Source: DATHWB01 sp046565785
Lineage (GTDB): Bacteria; Actinomycetota; Acidimicrobiia; Spongiisociales; ZC4RG35
Direction: 5' to 3'
DNA: 16,328 nt
Assembly: GCA_046565785.1 (NCBI GenBank)
Contig: JBKHXZ010000218.1
Coordinates: forward strand, 1-16,328
The notes beneath the pieces are model-generated. The model made no database searches. It worked only from the letters and a program-made list of their open reading frames with translations, and was not told the origin of the DNA. A program made the translations under genes and the position numbers. Positions 6,334 through 12,698 of the stretch are shown piece by piece. Numbering within the stretch: the stretch's first letter is position 1; the number at the start of each line of letters is the position of its first letter.

Positions 6334-7334
6334 CCGGGCCGGAGATCCAGACCCAGGTGGACCTCAGCCCGTTCCGTCTCGACCCGGCCGGGCCAAAGGT
6401 GGTCGCCATCGGTGGCGGTCACGGGCTGGCCGCCACCCTGGAAGCCGTCCAGACCTACGCCTCGGAGATCACCGCCATCGTCTCGGTCGCCGACGACGGG
6501 GGCTCCTCCGGCCGGCTCACCGGGGGCATGGGCATCCCACCCCCCGGGGACATCCGCCGCTGTCTGCTGGCTCTCACCCCCGACCCGGGCATCTGGTTCG
6601 AACTGTTCCGCTACCGGTTCCCGGGCGGTCCGGAAGACGCTGCCGACCTGTCCCCCCAAGACGTCGCCGGCCATGCCCTCGGCAACCTCCTCCTCGCCGC
6701 CCTCACCGACCTGTGCGGCGGCAACTTCGCCCTGGCGGTCAAACAGGCCGGCGGTCTGCTCGGTGCCCTCGGCACGGTCGTTCCCGCCACCGACCGTCCC
6801 GTCCAACTCGCCGCCGACATCGGCGGCGTCAGGGTGGAAGGCCAGGTGGCGGTGGCCCGCACCCCGGGCGGGATCGAACGGCTCCACCTCGGACCCGACG
6901 ACATCGGTGCCAACCCCGACGCCCTCGAAGCGATCGCCGCCGCCGACCAGATCGTTCTCGGCCCGGGCAGCCTGTTCACTTCGGTGCTGGCGGTGTTGAA
7001 GGTGCCGGGCATCACCGAAGCGGTCGAGGTCGCCCGCGGACGGATCGTCGCCGTCCTCAACCTGGTCACCCAGAACGCCGAGACCGAATCGATGACCGGC
7101 TGGGACCACATCCGGGCCTATTCGGCCCATGCCGGGCTCACCAGGCCCGGTGGTATCGTCGCCCACAAGGGAGATCTGGTCGTTCCCGCCACGGTGGAAC
7201 GAGTCGAGATCGACGCCGACGCCGCCGCCGGCCTCGGATGGGACCTGTACGAGGCGGATGTCGCAGCCACCGACGCCACCTGGCCCGCCCACGATCCCAT
7301 CAAGCTGGGAGCGGCGCTCCGAAACGTGACCTGA
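6330..7334 (+). CDS. yvcK: YvcK/CofD-like family protein (gluconeogenesis/cell-envelope regulator)
   Basis: 334 aa from the ATG at 6330, chosen because it forms a 4-bp ATGA overlap with rapZ; a longer frame from 6276 would run deep into rapZ. Family motifs are GGGHGL (28-33), ADDGGSSGRL (54-63), PPGDIR (71-76), HALGNLLLAAL (115-125), GPGSLFTS (211-218) and NLVTQ (244-248). YvcK homologues (CuvA in mycobacteria) bind UDP-sugars and are needed for cell shape and peptidoglycan homeostasis on gluconeogenic carbon. Despite the CofD-like fold they are not thought to make F420. In most actinobacteria whiA follows; here pgk starts 8 bp downstream, so whiA has moved or been lost. Confidence 0.95.
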   Translation: MTGPEIQTQVDLSPFRLDPAGPKVVAIGGGHGLAATLEAVQTYASEITAIVSVADDGGSSGRLTGGMGIPPPGDIRRCLLALTPDPGIWFELFRYRFPGGPEDAADLSPQDVAGHALGNLLLAALTDLCGGNFALAVKQAGGLLGALGTVVPATDRPVQLAADIGGVRVEGQVAVARTPGGIERLHLGPDDIGANPDALEAIAAADQIVLGPGSLFTSVLAVLKVPGITEAVEVARGRIVAVLNLVTQNAETESMTGWDHIRAYSAHAGLTRPGGIVAHKGDLVVPATVERVEIDADAAAGLGWDLYEADVAATDATWPAHDPIKLGAALRNVT

Positions 7335-7342
7335 GAGGGCCG

Positions 7343-8524
7343 ATGAAACGCTTCCTGACACTCGACGACATCGACGTCGCCGAACGCACCGTGCTGGTTC
7401 GCAGCGACCTCAACGTCCCCATCGATGACGGCGAGGTGGGCGACGACTTCCGGATCCGCATGGCGCTCGACACCATCACCCGTCTGCGTGACGCCCGCGC
7501 CCGGGTCGTGGTCTGTTCCCATCTGGGACGTCCCAAGGGGCCCGACCCCGAACTGTCCCTCGCCCCGGTCGCCCGCCGGATGAGCGAACTGGCCGGCTAC
7601 CCGGTGGCGCACGCTCCAGCCACCGTCGGCGACGCCGCCCTCGCCACCGTCAATCAGGCCAGCTACGGCGAGGTCGTGCTGTTGGAGAACACCCGGTTCG
7701 AACCCGGCGAAACCAAGAACGACCCCACCCTGTCGGACGAACTGGCCGGCATGTGCGACCTGTTCTGCCAGGACGCCTTCGGATCGGTGCATCGGGCGCA
7801 CGCCTCCACCGTCGGAGTCGCCGAACGGGTTCTGTCGGTGGCAGGGCCACTGCTCGTGTCCGAAGTGGAATCACTCGGCCGGTTCCTCGGAGACCCCGAA
7901 CGGCCCTACGTGGTGATCCTCGGCGGCGCCAAGATCTCCGACAAACTCGGCGTCATCCGCTCGCTGCTGCCCCGCACCGACGCCATGCTGATCGGCGGCG
8001 GCATGTGCTTCACTCTGATGCGGGCCGACGGCTACGAGATCGGCTCCAGCCTGGTCGAACAGGACATGCTGGACGAGGTGGGTGAGATCCTGCGGGGCCC
8101 CGACGGGCACAAGATCCGTCTGCCCTCCGATGTGGTGATCGCAGACCGGTTCGCCGAAGACGCCAACCACCGGACCGCCGCCGCCGGGGACATCCCCGAA
8201 GACTGGATGGGCCTCGGCATCGGCCCGGCGACCGTCGAATCCTTCGCCCAGATCGTCCACGGGGCAGGCTCGGTGTTCTGGAACGGGCCGATGGGTGTGT
8301 TCGAATGGGAGGCGTTCCGCACCGGCACCGAACGCATCGCCCAGGCCGTCGCCGACTGCAGCGGGTTCACCGCGGTCGGCGGGGGCGACTCGGCCGCCGC
8401 TCTCCGGCTTTTGGGACTGGCCGACCAGGTTTCGCATCTGTCCACCGGCGGGGGAGCGGGCCTCGAACTGCTGGAAGGTGCCGAACTGCCCGGAGTGAAA
8501 GTCTTGGAGAGGTGGGTGCAGTGA
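7343..8524 (+). CDS. pgk: phosphoglycerate kinase
   Basis: 393 aa, the normal length. The ATG at 7343 has GAGAGGG just upstream (7333-7339). It converts 1,3-bisphosphoglycerate + ADP to 3-phosphoglycerate + ATP. Motifs in order: RSDLNVP (20-26, substrate-binding), SHLGRPKG, LLENTRFEPGETKND, QDAFGSVHRAHAST, VILGGAKISDKLGVI, VFWNGPMGVFEW, the nucleotide-binding GGGDSAAALRLLG, and SHLSTGGGAGLELLEG at the C-terminus. The frame is open much further upstream, but that part overlaps yvcK and has no PGK similarity. No gap (GAPDH) gene precedes it, unlike the common gap-pgk-tpiA cluster. Its stop overlaps the tpiA start (GTGA). Confidence 0.98.
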   Translation: MKRFLTLDDIDVAERTVLVRSDLNVPIDDGEVGDDFRIRMALDTITRLRDARARVVVCSHLGRPKGPDPELSLAPVARRMSELAGYPVAHAPATVGDAALATVNQASYGEVVLLENTRFEPGETKNDPTLSDELAGMCDLFCQDAFGSVHRAHASTVGVAERVLSVAGPLLVSEVESLGRFLGDPERPYVVILGGAKISDKLGVIRSLLPRTDAMLIGGGMCFTLMRADGYEIGSSLVEQDMLDEVGEILRGPDGHKIRLPSDVVIADRFAEDANHRTAAAGDIPEDWMGLGIGPATVESFAQIVHGAGSVFWNGPMGVFEWEAFRTGTERIAQAVADCSGFTAVGGGDSAAALRLLGLADQVSHLSTGGGAGLELLEGAELPGVKVLERWVQ

Positions 8525-9294
8525 GTGACGAACGACGCGACCTGATCGTCGGCAACTGGAAGATGAACGCCAACCATCTGGAGGCGATCCAGATGACCCA
8601 GAAACTGTCGTACCGGTTGGAACCCGGAGACACCCAACGGGTGGAGGTGGTGGTCGCACCCCCGTTCACCGCCCTGCGTTCGGTGCAGACGGTGATCGAA
8701 GCCGACCGCCTCGCCATCCGCCTCGGCGCCCAACACTGCGACTGGCGGGAGTCCGGCGCCTATACCGGGGAGATCTCCGCTCCGATGCTGGCCAAGCTGG
8801 GGGTCGGTTGGGTGATCGCCGGGCATTCGGAACGGCGGGCTCATTTCGGGGAGACCGACGAAACCGTCAACCTCAGGTCGAAGGCGATCCTCGGTTCCGG
8901 GATGCATCCGATCGTCTGTGTCGGTGAGACCCTCGACCAGCGCGAGGCCGACCAGACCGAGGCGGTGGTCGTCACCCAGGTGAAGGCGGGCCTCGCCGGT
9001 CTCACCGGTGACCAGATTTCCACCATGTCCGTCGCCTACGAGCCGGTATGGGCGATTGGCACCGGTCGCCACGCCGACCCCGACACCGCCGGTGCGGTCA
9101 TCGAACTGATCCGGGACACCGTGCGAGACATGGTGGGTGGGGCGGCCGACGCACTCCGCATCCTGTACGGCGGGTCGGTCAATCCGGGGAACATCAAGGG
9201 GTTCATGGCCAAGCGGCATATCGACGGGGCGCTGGTCGGTGGGGCTTCGCTCGACCCCGACACGTTCGCGGCAGTGGTCCGGTACTGGATATGA
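8521..9294 (+). CDS. tpiA: triosephosphate isomerase
   Basis: 257 aa from the GTG at 8521, which shares the GTGA overlap with the pgk stop. The sequence AGAGG (8508-8512) lies 8 nt before the GTG. It interconverts dihydroxyacetone phosphate and glyceraldehyde-3-phosphate. Catalytic residues are all present: Lys14 in GNWKMN, His102 in AGHSERR and Glu174 in AYEPVWAIGTG (the loop-6 region). The phosphate-binding YGGSVNPGN (216-224) and GALVGGASL (236-244) are intact. It sits third in a rapZ-yvcK-pgk-tpiA-gpmA unit, and its TGA overlaps the gpmA ATG. Confidence 0.98.
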   Translation: MSDERRDLIVGNWKMNANHLEAIQMTQKLSYRLEPGDTQRVEVVVAPPFTALRSVQTVIEADRLAIRLGAQHCDWRESGAYTGEISAPMLAKLGVGWVIAGHSERRAHFGETDETVNLRSKAILGSGMHPIVCVGETLDQREADQTEAVVVTQVKAGLAGLTGDQISTMSVAYEPVWAIGTGRHADPDTAGAVIELIRDTVRDMVGGAADALRILYGGSVNPGNIKGFMAKRHIDGALVGGASLDPDTFAAVVRYWI

Positions 9295-10037
9295 GCACCC
9301 TCGTCCTGCTCCGCCACGGCGAGAGCGTGTGGAATCTGGAGAACCTGTTCACCGGCTGGACCGACGTCGACCTCACCCTCAACGGGGAAGAGGAAGCCCG
9401 GGGCGCCGGTCGCCTGATGGCAGAGGAAGAGATCCGTCCCGACATCGTGCACACCTCCCTTCTGTTGCGTGCCATCCGCTCGGCCAACCTGGCGTTGGAG
9501 GAGATGGGGATGGCTTGGCTGCCGGTGAAGCGTCACTGGCGGCTCAACGAGCGGCACTATGGGGCGCTGCAGGGCCTGAACAAAGCCGAGACCGCCGCCA
9601 AACACGGCGAAGACCAGGTGCTCATCTGGCGTCGGGCCTACGACATCGCCCCGCCGGCGTTGGAACTCGACGACGACCGTCATCCCCGGCACGACCCCCG
9701 CTACCGGCTGTTGGCGCCCGAGCAGCTCCCTGCCACCGAATGTCTGAAAGACGTGGTCGAGCGGATGCTGCCGTACTGGTACGACGCCATCGTGCCCGAC
9801 CTGCGGGAAGGAAAGACCGTGCTGGTGGCCGCCCACGGCAACAGCCTCCGGGCCCTGGTCAAACATCTCGACGACGTTTCCGATGACGACATCGTCGGCT
9901 TGAACATCCCCACCGGCATCCCGCTGGTCTACGAGCTGGACAACGACCTCCGCCCAGTGTCCGAAGGCCGGTACTTGGGCGACCCGGAGGCTGCCAAGCA
10001 AGCGGCGGAAGCAGTAGCCAACCAAGCCAGGGCCTGA
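9291..10037 (+). CDS. gpmA: 2,3-bisphosphoglycerate-dependent phosphoglycerate mutase
   Basis: 248 aa, as usual for dPGM. It interconverts 3- and 2-phosphoglycerate through a phosphohistidine. The RHGES motif carries the phosphorylated His9. LFTGWTDVDLT (19-29), LLRAIRSANLAL (58-69), Glu87 in LNERHYGALQGLNK and the second active-site His182 in AAHGNSLRAL are present. The ATG at 9291 makes an ATGA overlap with tpiA. Finding gpmA directly after tpiA is unusual: in most actinobacteria tpiA is followed by secG. Here the mutase closes the operon, so two consecutive steps (pgk, gpm) plus tpiA are co-transcribed. The C-terminal tail is alanine-rich. Confidence 0.97.
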   Translation: MSTLVLLRHGESVWNLENLFTGWTDVDLTLNGEEEARGAGRLMAEEEIRPDIVHTSLLLRAIRSANLALEEMGMAWLPVKRHWRLNERHYGALQGLNKAETAAKHGEDQVLIWRRAYDIAPPALELDDDRHPRHDPRYRLLAPEQLPATECLKDVVERMLPYWYDAIVPDLREGKTVLVAAHGNSLRALVKHLDDVSDDDIVGLNIPTGIPLVYELDNDLRPVSEGRYLGDPEAAKQAAEAVANQARA

Positions 10038-10065
10038 AACTTCTGCACCGGCCCCGGCCCACCCT

Positions 10066-10133
10066 CTGTCACCCGCGGAGCGTCAGCGACGCTGGGGGAC
10101 AGGCCCGGCGTCAGCTGGGGCCAGGGGCGGTCG
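10066..10133 (+). repeat. REP-like double-hairpin repeat, copy 1
   Basis: The outer arms CTGTC (10066-10070) and GACAG (10098-10102) enclose the perfect inner hairpin AGCGTC-AGC-GACGCT (10079-10093). A second hairpin follows at once, GGCCC/GGGCC (10102-10106 with 10118-10122). The unit ends in AGGGGCGGTCG and recurs about 209 bp downstream. It begins 28 bp after the gpmA stop, so it may also act as an mRNA 3'-end structure. Confidence 0.7.
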
Positions 10134-10205
10134 GTGAATGCTTGACCGGTTGGTTCACGGGCGATCGCGGACGGCCCCCCTCTGCCTCGCCTGGCGGCTC
10201 GGCTG

Positions 10206-10234
10206 TCTCCCCCCAACGCTCCGCTGGGGGGAGA
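10206..10234 (+). repeat. 10-bp perfect stem-loop between the two REP-like copies
   Basis: TCTCCCCCCA (10206-10215) pairs perfectly with TGGGGGGAGA (10225-10234) over the 9-nt loop ACGCTCCGC. The loop resembles the AGCG core of the neighbouring repeats, so this may be a diverged, inverted relative of them. No U-tract follows, so it is not a classical terminator. Confidence 0.65.
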
Positions 10235-10274
10235 AATCGAAATCCTCGCCTCATTCGGCGGGTTCCCTCTCTCT

Positions 10275-10342
10275 CTGTCCCCCAGGAGCGTCAGCGACGT
10301 TGGGGGGACAGGCCCGCCTTTGGCGGGCCAGGGGGGCGGTCG
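10275..10342 (+). repeat. REP-like double-hairpin repeat, copy 2
   Basis: This copy has the same plan as copy 1. CTGTCCCCC (10275-10283) pairs with GGGGGGACAG (10302-10311) around GAGCGTCAGCGACG. It is followed by the perfect hairpin GGCCCGCC-TTT-GGCGGGCC (10311-10329) and then GGGGGGCGGTCG. Both copies are in the same orientation, and the second hairpin is stronger here than in copy 1. Confidence 0.7.
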
Positions 10343-10382
10343 CAAACGACCCTGCCGCCCCTCGCTCAGTCCGATGATGCGA

Positions 10383-10411
10383 TTCGAACCTGCTTCACGA
10401 ACCGCTACACT
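10383..10411 (+). promoter_or_regulatory. possible secG promoter
   Basis: A -10-like TACACT (10406-10411) is preceded, at 17-bp spacing, by a poor -35 match TTCGAA (10383-10388). The predicted transcript would start near 10418, giving a leader of about 47 nt before secG. Weak support. Confidence 0.3.
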
Positions 10412-10464
10412 GGGGCTCGGCCGGAAAGCTCCGGTCTCCTTCATCGAGCCGAACTGGTTGCAAC

Positions 10465-10710
10465 ATGGGCGTTCTCACCGTCATCGTCATCATCCTCCAT
10501 GTCATCACGTCGCTGGCACTGATCGGACTGATCCTGCTGCACAGCGGCAAAGGTGGCGGATTGTCTGACGTGTTCGGAGGGGGAATGGCCCCGGCCTCGC
10601 TCGGTGGATCGACACTGGCGGAGCGGAACCTGGACCGGCTCACGGTGATCGTCGGCGTCTCGTTCGCAGTGACGACGGTCGTCCTCACCTGGCTGCTCGC
10701 AGCGAACTAG
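10465..10710 (+). CDS. secG: preprotein translocase subunit SecG
   Basis: 81 aa. It is a small two-helix inner-membrane protein of the SecYEG channel that helps SecA-driven export. TM1 lies at about residues 2-25 (GVLTVIVIILHVITSLALIGLILL). The conserved cytoplasmic loop is HSGKGGGLSDVFGGGMAPASLGGSTLAERNLDRLT, and TM2 is at about 59-78. 'LLHSGKGGGLSD.FGG' followed by 'ERNLDR.T' is the family signature. No clear Shine-Dalgarno precedes the ATG. secG commonly follows tpiA in actinobacteria; here gpmA and a 427-bp repeat-rich gap intervene, so it probably has its own promoter. tRNA-Leu follows 41 bp later. Confidence 0.95.
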   Translation: MGVLTVIVIILHVITSLALIGLILLHSGKGGGLSDVFGGGMAPASLGGSTLAERNLDRLTVIVGVSFAVTTVVLTWLLAAN

Positions 10711-10751
10711 CCGGGTATTCGCCGGGGCTTTATGCTCCCGGTCGCACTCTC

Positions 10752-10836
<85 letters not shown>

Positions 10837-10956
10837 CTCGACTCAACTACACGCGGCCGGGATTCGACGACGACTCGGCCGTCTGGGACTCTCGTGCCCT
10901 TTCGAATCTTCGGGTCGGATCTCGACCTCATCGGCATCCGGGCGATGGCCGAAGTG

Positions 10957-10986
10957 TAGACAGTTGTGTATACCCTGTAGTAGACT
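10957..10986 (+). promoter_or_regulatory. putative promoter/operator of the mazEF pair
   Basis: TAGACA (10957-10962) and TAGACT (10981-10986) lie 18 bp apart in -35/-10 geometry, 8 bp before the mazE ATG, so the transcript may be nearly leaderless. Between them ACAG-N11-CTGT surrounds a GTATAC palindrome, a plausible site for autoregulation by the ribbon-helix-helix antitoxin. Inference. Confidence 0.4.
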
Positions 10987-10994
10987 GCTGGGCC

Positions 10995-11234
10995 ATGAGC
11001 ACGACGATACGGGTGAGTGAGGAGACTCGGGACCGGCTCGCATCGCTGGCGACCAGCACCGGGCGGCCGATGACGAGAGTCCTCGACGACGCGGTCGAAG
11101 CCTTGGAGCGGAAGGTGTTCTTCGAGCAGTTCAACCGCCGCTACCAAGATCTGCGCGACGACGCCGCTACTTGGTCCGCGATCGAAGAGGAGCGGCGGGT
11201 TGAGGAAGGCGCGCTGAGAGATATTTCCGAGTGA
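10995..11234 (+). CDS. mazE: ribbon-helix-helix antitoxin (MazE-like) of a MazEF pair
   Basis: 79 aa from the ATG at 10995. Residues 3-37 (TTIRVSEETRDRLASLATSTGRPMTRVLDDAVEAL) form a ribbon-helix-helix DNA-binding domain: a beta strand TTIRV and two helices. The C-terminal half (ERKVFFEQFNRRYQDLRDDAATWSAIEEERRVEEGALRDISE) is acidic and helical and would wrap the toxin. The stop overlaps the mazF start (GTGA). The module sits 158 bp after tRNA-Leu. Its promoter region carries a palindrome suited to autorepression. No strong Shine-Dalgarno is visible, in line with a near-leaderless transcript. Confidence 0.85.
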   Translation: MSTTIRVSEETRDRLASLATSTGRPMTRVLDDAVEALERKVFFEQFNRRYQDLRDDAATWSAIEEERRVEEGALRDISE

Positions 11235-11569
11235 CGCCTCGCCGCGGGGAGGTCTGGCTGGTCGACTTCGGTGAGCCGATCGGTCGGGAACAGGCAGGAA
11301 TTCGTCCCGCCGTGATCGTGTCGACCGATGCTCTCAACGAGGGGCCGGCCGGTGTCCTCCTCGTTGTTCCGGTCACCTCCGCTCGGCGCGATCTGCCGTC
11401 GCACATCGAGATCGATCCTGGAGAGTCGGGCCTCGATCATCCGAGCTACGCCAAGTGCGAAGATGTGAAGTCCGTCTCGGAACGAAGGCTCATCGATCGG
11501 CTCGGAGTCGTCGGGCCTGAGCCTCTCTTCGACATCGGACGGGTGCTCCGATACTTGCTCGAGCTGTGA
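11231..11569 (+). CDS. mazF: MazF/PemK-family endoribonuclease toxin
   Basis: 112 aa, GTG start at 11231 overlapping the antitoxin stop. Conserved features are RRGEVWLVDFGEPIGREQAGIRPAVIVSTDALN (4-36, containing the family's RGE(V/I)W and RPAVIVS motifs), VVPVTSARRDLPSHIEI, and SYAKCEDVKSVSERRLIDRLG in the C-terminal half. By homology Arg25 and Thr49-Ser50 line the active site of this CcdB/MazF SH3-like barrel. Family members cut mRNA or tRNA at short specific sequences; the target here is unknown. The protein looks intact and full length, so the pair is probably functional. Confidence 0.92.
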   Translation: MTPRRGEVWLVDFGEPIGREQAGIRPAVIVSTDALNEGPAGVLLVVPVTSARRDLPSHIEIDPGESGLDHPSYAKCEDVKSVSERRLIDRLGVVGPEPLFDIGRVLRYLLEL

Positions 11570-11640
11570 TCGCTCGAATTCACCTCACGGAGAAGGTCGT
11601 TGCCAATGAGGCCACACGGGAAGTCCGCGACTCGAACGCT

Positions 11641-11650
11641 TCTCCGACAC
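11641..11650 (+). repeat. direct repeat of the tRNA-Leu 3' end (possible attachment-site copy)
   Basis: TCTCCGACAC occurs here and at 10828-10837, the last bases of tRNA-Leu plus one. At this copy it continues CACCA, so it reads like a tRNA end (CTCCGAC-A-CCA) even though the resident tRNA gene lacks CCA. The two copies bracket mazEF (about 0.8 kb). No integrase is present, and 10 bp is short, so an att origin is inference. Confidence 0.35.
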
Positions 11651-11656
11651 CACCAA

Positions 11657-11678
11657 AACCCCTGGTAACACGGGGGTT
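11657..11678 (+). terminator. terminator-like hairpin after mazF
   Basis: AACCCC (11657-11662) pairs with GGGGTT (11673-11678) over a 10-nt loop; the tail is only TTCT. It lies 88 bp after the mazF stop, and the arms are nearly symmetric, so it could act in both directions. Confidence 0.45.
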
Positions 11679-11734
11679 CTGCTCGCACCGACCCATGGGC
11701 GAGTAAATCATCGCAGCCCCGATCTCCACGCTGT

Positions 11735-11813
11735 GGACCCGTAGCTCACAGGATTGAGAACGTCGCGACCGGCGCCTGCCTCCGTGTAGTCCGGTCTAGA
11801 TCTCCCACACGTC
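11735..11813 (+). pseudogene. degenerate tRNA-like remnant
   Basis: GGACCCGTAGCTCA (11735-11748), followed by CAGGATTGAGAACG, closely resembles the 5' half of bacterial tRNAs such as tRNA-Arg (CCCGTAGCTCAGCTGGATAGAGCAC), including the D-arm. A T-loop-like GGTCTAGATC appears at 11793-11802, at about the right distance. The acceptor stem does not close and no clean anticodon stem forms, so a working tRNA is excluded. Either a decayed tRNA or a chance likeness. Confidence 0.3.
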
Positions 11814-11911
11814 GGCCTCACCGAGGCGGGGGTGGTGCGGGATTCGTTTGCCTGACCCGAGGGACTCGTCTGGTCGTTCCTGGGGTTGTCTCTGCGCGAT
11901 CGCGCTTTTGC

Positions 11912-11940
11912 TTGACGCTTCGTGTGATCATCACTATGTT
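11912..11940 (+). promoter_or_regulatory. strong sigma70-type promoter of the sugar operon
   Basis: TTGACG (11912-11917), a 17-bp spacer and TATGTT (11935-11940). The expected start point, 6-8 bp further on, falls at about 11947-11949, on or next to the ATG at 11949, so the transcript should be leaderless. There is also no Shine-Dalgarno before that ATG. This is the best promoter match I found in the window. Confidence 0.7.
11924..11934 (+). promoter_or_regulatory. palindromic operator inside the promoter spacer
   Basis: GTGAT-C-ATCAC is a perfect 5-1-5 palindrome filling the DNA between -35 and -10. GT...AC-ended palindromes are typical of GntR-family sites. The first gene is a GntR/HutC regulator, so autorepression relieved by a pathway ligand is the simple inference. 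Confidence 0.5.
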
Positions 11941-11948
11941 CGAATGTA

Positions 11949-12698
11949 ATGACATTTCTGGATCGACATCTGGAACGAGGCGAGTTGCCTCTGTGGTTTC
12001 AGATAAAAGAGCAGCTCCGCCGAGCGATCCAGGGTGGGAGCCTGGCACCCGGCGACCAGGTACCGACCGAACAGGAGCTGACCGAATTCTTCGGAGTAAG
12101 CCGCACGACAGTCCGTTCGGCACTCGAGGCTCTCGTTCACCACGGACTCGTTGAGCGAACCCCAGGTCGCGGGACCTTCGTCACCAGCGCTGCTGTCGAA
12201 CAGCCGGTGAACCGCCTCGCAGGATTCCACGAAGACATGCGTGAACGGGGTCTGGTCCCGTCGGCCCGAACTGATCGAGTTGAGTTCAGCGAAGCGCCGG
12301 CCGAGGTTCTTTCGCGGCTCGGTGTCGATCGAGGTCCGGTGGTCTTGATCGAGCGGCTGCTCATCGCGGACGACGAACCGATGGCGTATCAAAGGTCGTA
12401 TCTGCCTGAGTGGGTGTTGGGAGGCCAGGGCCTCTTCTCGGTTCAGGACCTCGACATGAAGTCCCTCTACGACCTTCTCGAGGATCGAACTGCGTCGCGG
12501 CCTGAATGGGCCGAAGAGACCATCGAAGCGACGGCGGCGGAGGGGAAGACGACAGAACTCCTCGGCGTCCGTGAAGGATCGCCCCTCCTGAGAGCCCGAC
12601 GACTCTGCTTCGACCGATCACGACGACCGGTGGAGTTCGTAGACGTGTGGTATCGGGCCGACCGCTACCGGTATTCGGTCGAGCTGAGTCGCTCGTGA
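11949..12698 (+). CDS. GntR-family (HutC/UTRA subfamily) transcriptional regulator
   Basis: 249 aa. Winged HTH at about residues 13-80: PLWFQIKEQLRRAIQGGSLAPGDQVPTEQELTEFFGVSRTTVRSALEALVHHGLVERTPGRGTFV, the standard GntR signature with the PTE-x-EL and GRGTFV ends. UTRA effector domain at about 95-245, with PVVLIERLLIADDEPMAYQRSYLP and SPLLRARRLCFDRSRRPVEFVDVWYRADRYRYSVEL. UTRA domains bind small metabolites, often phosphorylated sugars, and release DNA. The ATG sits at the predicted transcript start, with no Shine-Dalgarno (leaderless). The PfkB gene overlaps its stop (GTGA), so the regulator leads its own operon and probably represses it through 11924-11934. It likely responds to the imported sugar or its phosphate. 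Confidence 0.93.
   Translation: MTFLDRHLERGELPLWFQIKEQLRRAIQGGSLAPGDQVPTEQELTEFFGVSRTTVRSALEALVHHGLVERTPGRGTFVTSAAVEQPVNRLAGFHEDMRERGLVPSARTDRVEFSEAPAEVLSRLGVDRGPVVLIERLLIADDEPMAYQRSYLPEWVLGGQGLFSVQDLDMKSLYDLLEDRTASRPEWAEETIEATAAEGKTTELLGVREGSPLLRARRLCFDRSRRPVEFVDVWYRADRYRYSVELSRS

Larger units (their letters stand above)
10038..10464 (+). other. 427-bp non-coding gap between gpmA and secG
   Basis: There is no credible gene on either strand; the open frames here are low-complexity and cross inverted repeats. The gap holds two copies of a double-hairpin repeat (10066-10133 and 10275-10342), a separate 10-bp-stem hairpin (10206-10234) and a possible secG promoter near 10383-10411. Confidence 0.7.
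11570..11948 (+). other. 379-bp non-coding gap between mazF and the GntR-family gene
   Basis: No convincing gene is seen. From left to right it contains a 10-bp copy of the tRNA-Leu 3' end (11641-11650), a terminator-like hairpin (11657-11678), a degenerate tRNA-like stretch (from 11735) and the promoter and operator of the sugar operon (11912-11940). Confidence 0.7.

Noticed and set aside
6240..10025. Long minus-strand open frames opposite rapZ, yvcK, pgk, tpiA and gpmA
   Set aside because: They are typical high-GC shadow frames opposite strongly conserved genes, with low-complexity G/D/V-rich products and no family motifs.
10380..10392. GATTCGAACC resembling a tRNA T-loop on the minus strand
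   Set aside because: The flanking bases do not form a T-stem or acceptor stem on either strand; chance match.
10138..10568. Overlapping open frames in the gpmA-secG gap
   Set aside because: They cross the inverted repeats, are proline/arginine/serine-rich without domains, and lack ribosome-binding sites.
11625..11655. A full second tRNA-Leu ending at the 11641 repeat
   Set aside because: Only the 3' end matches; the preceding bases do not form a T-arm in register and no upstream tRNA halves pair with it.
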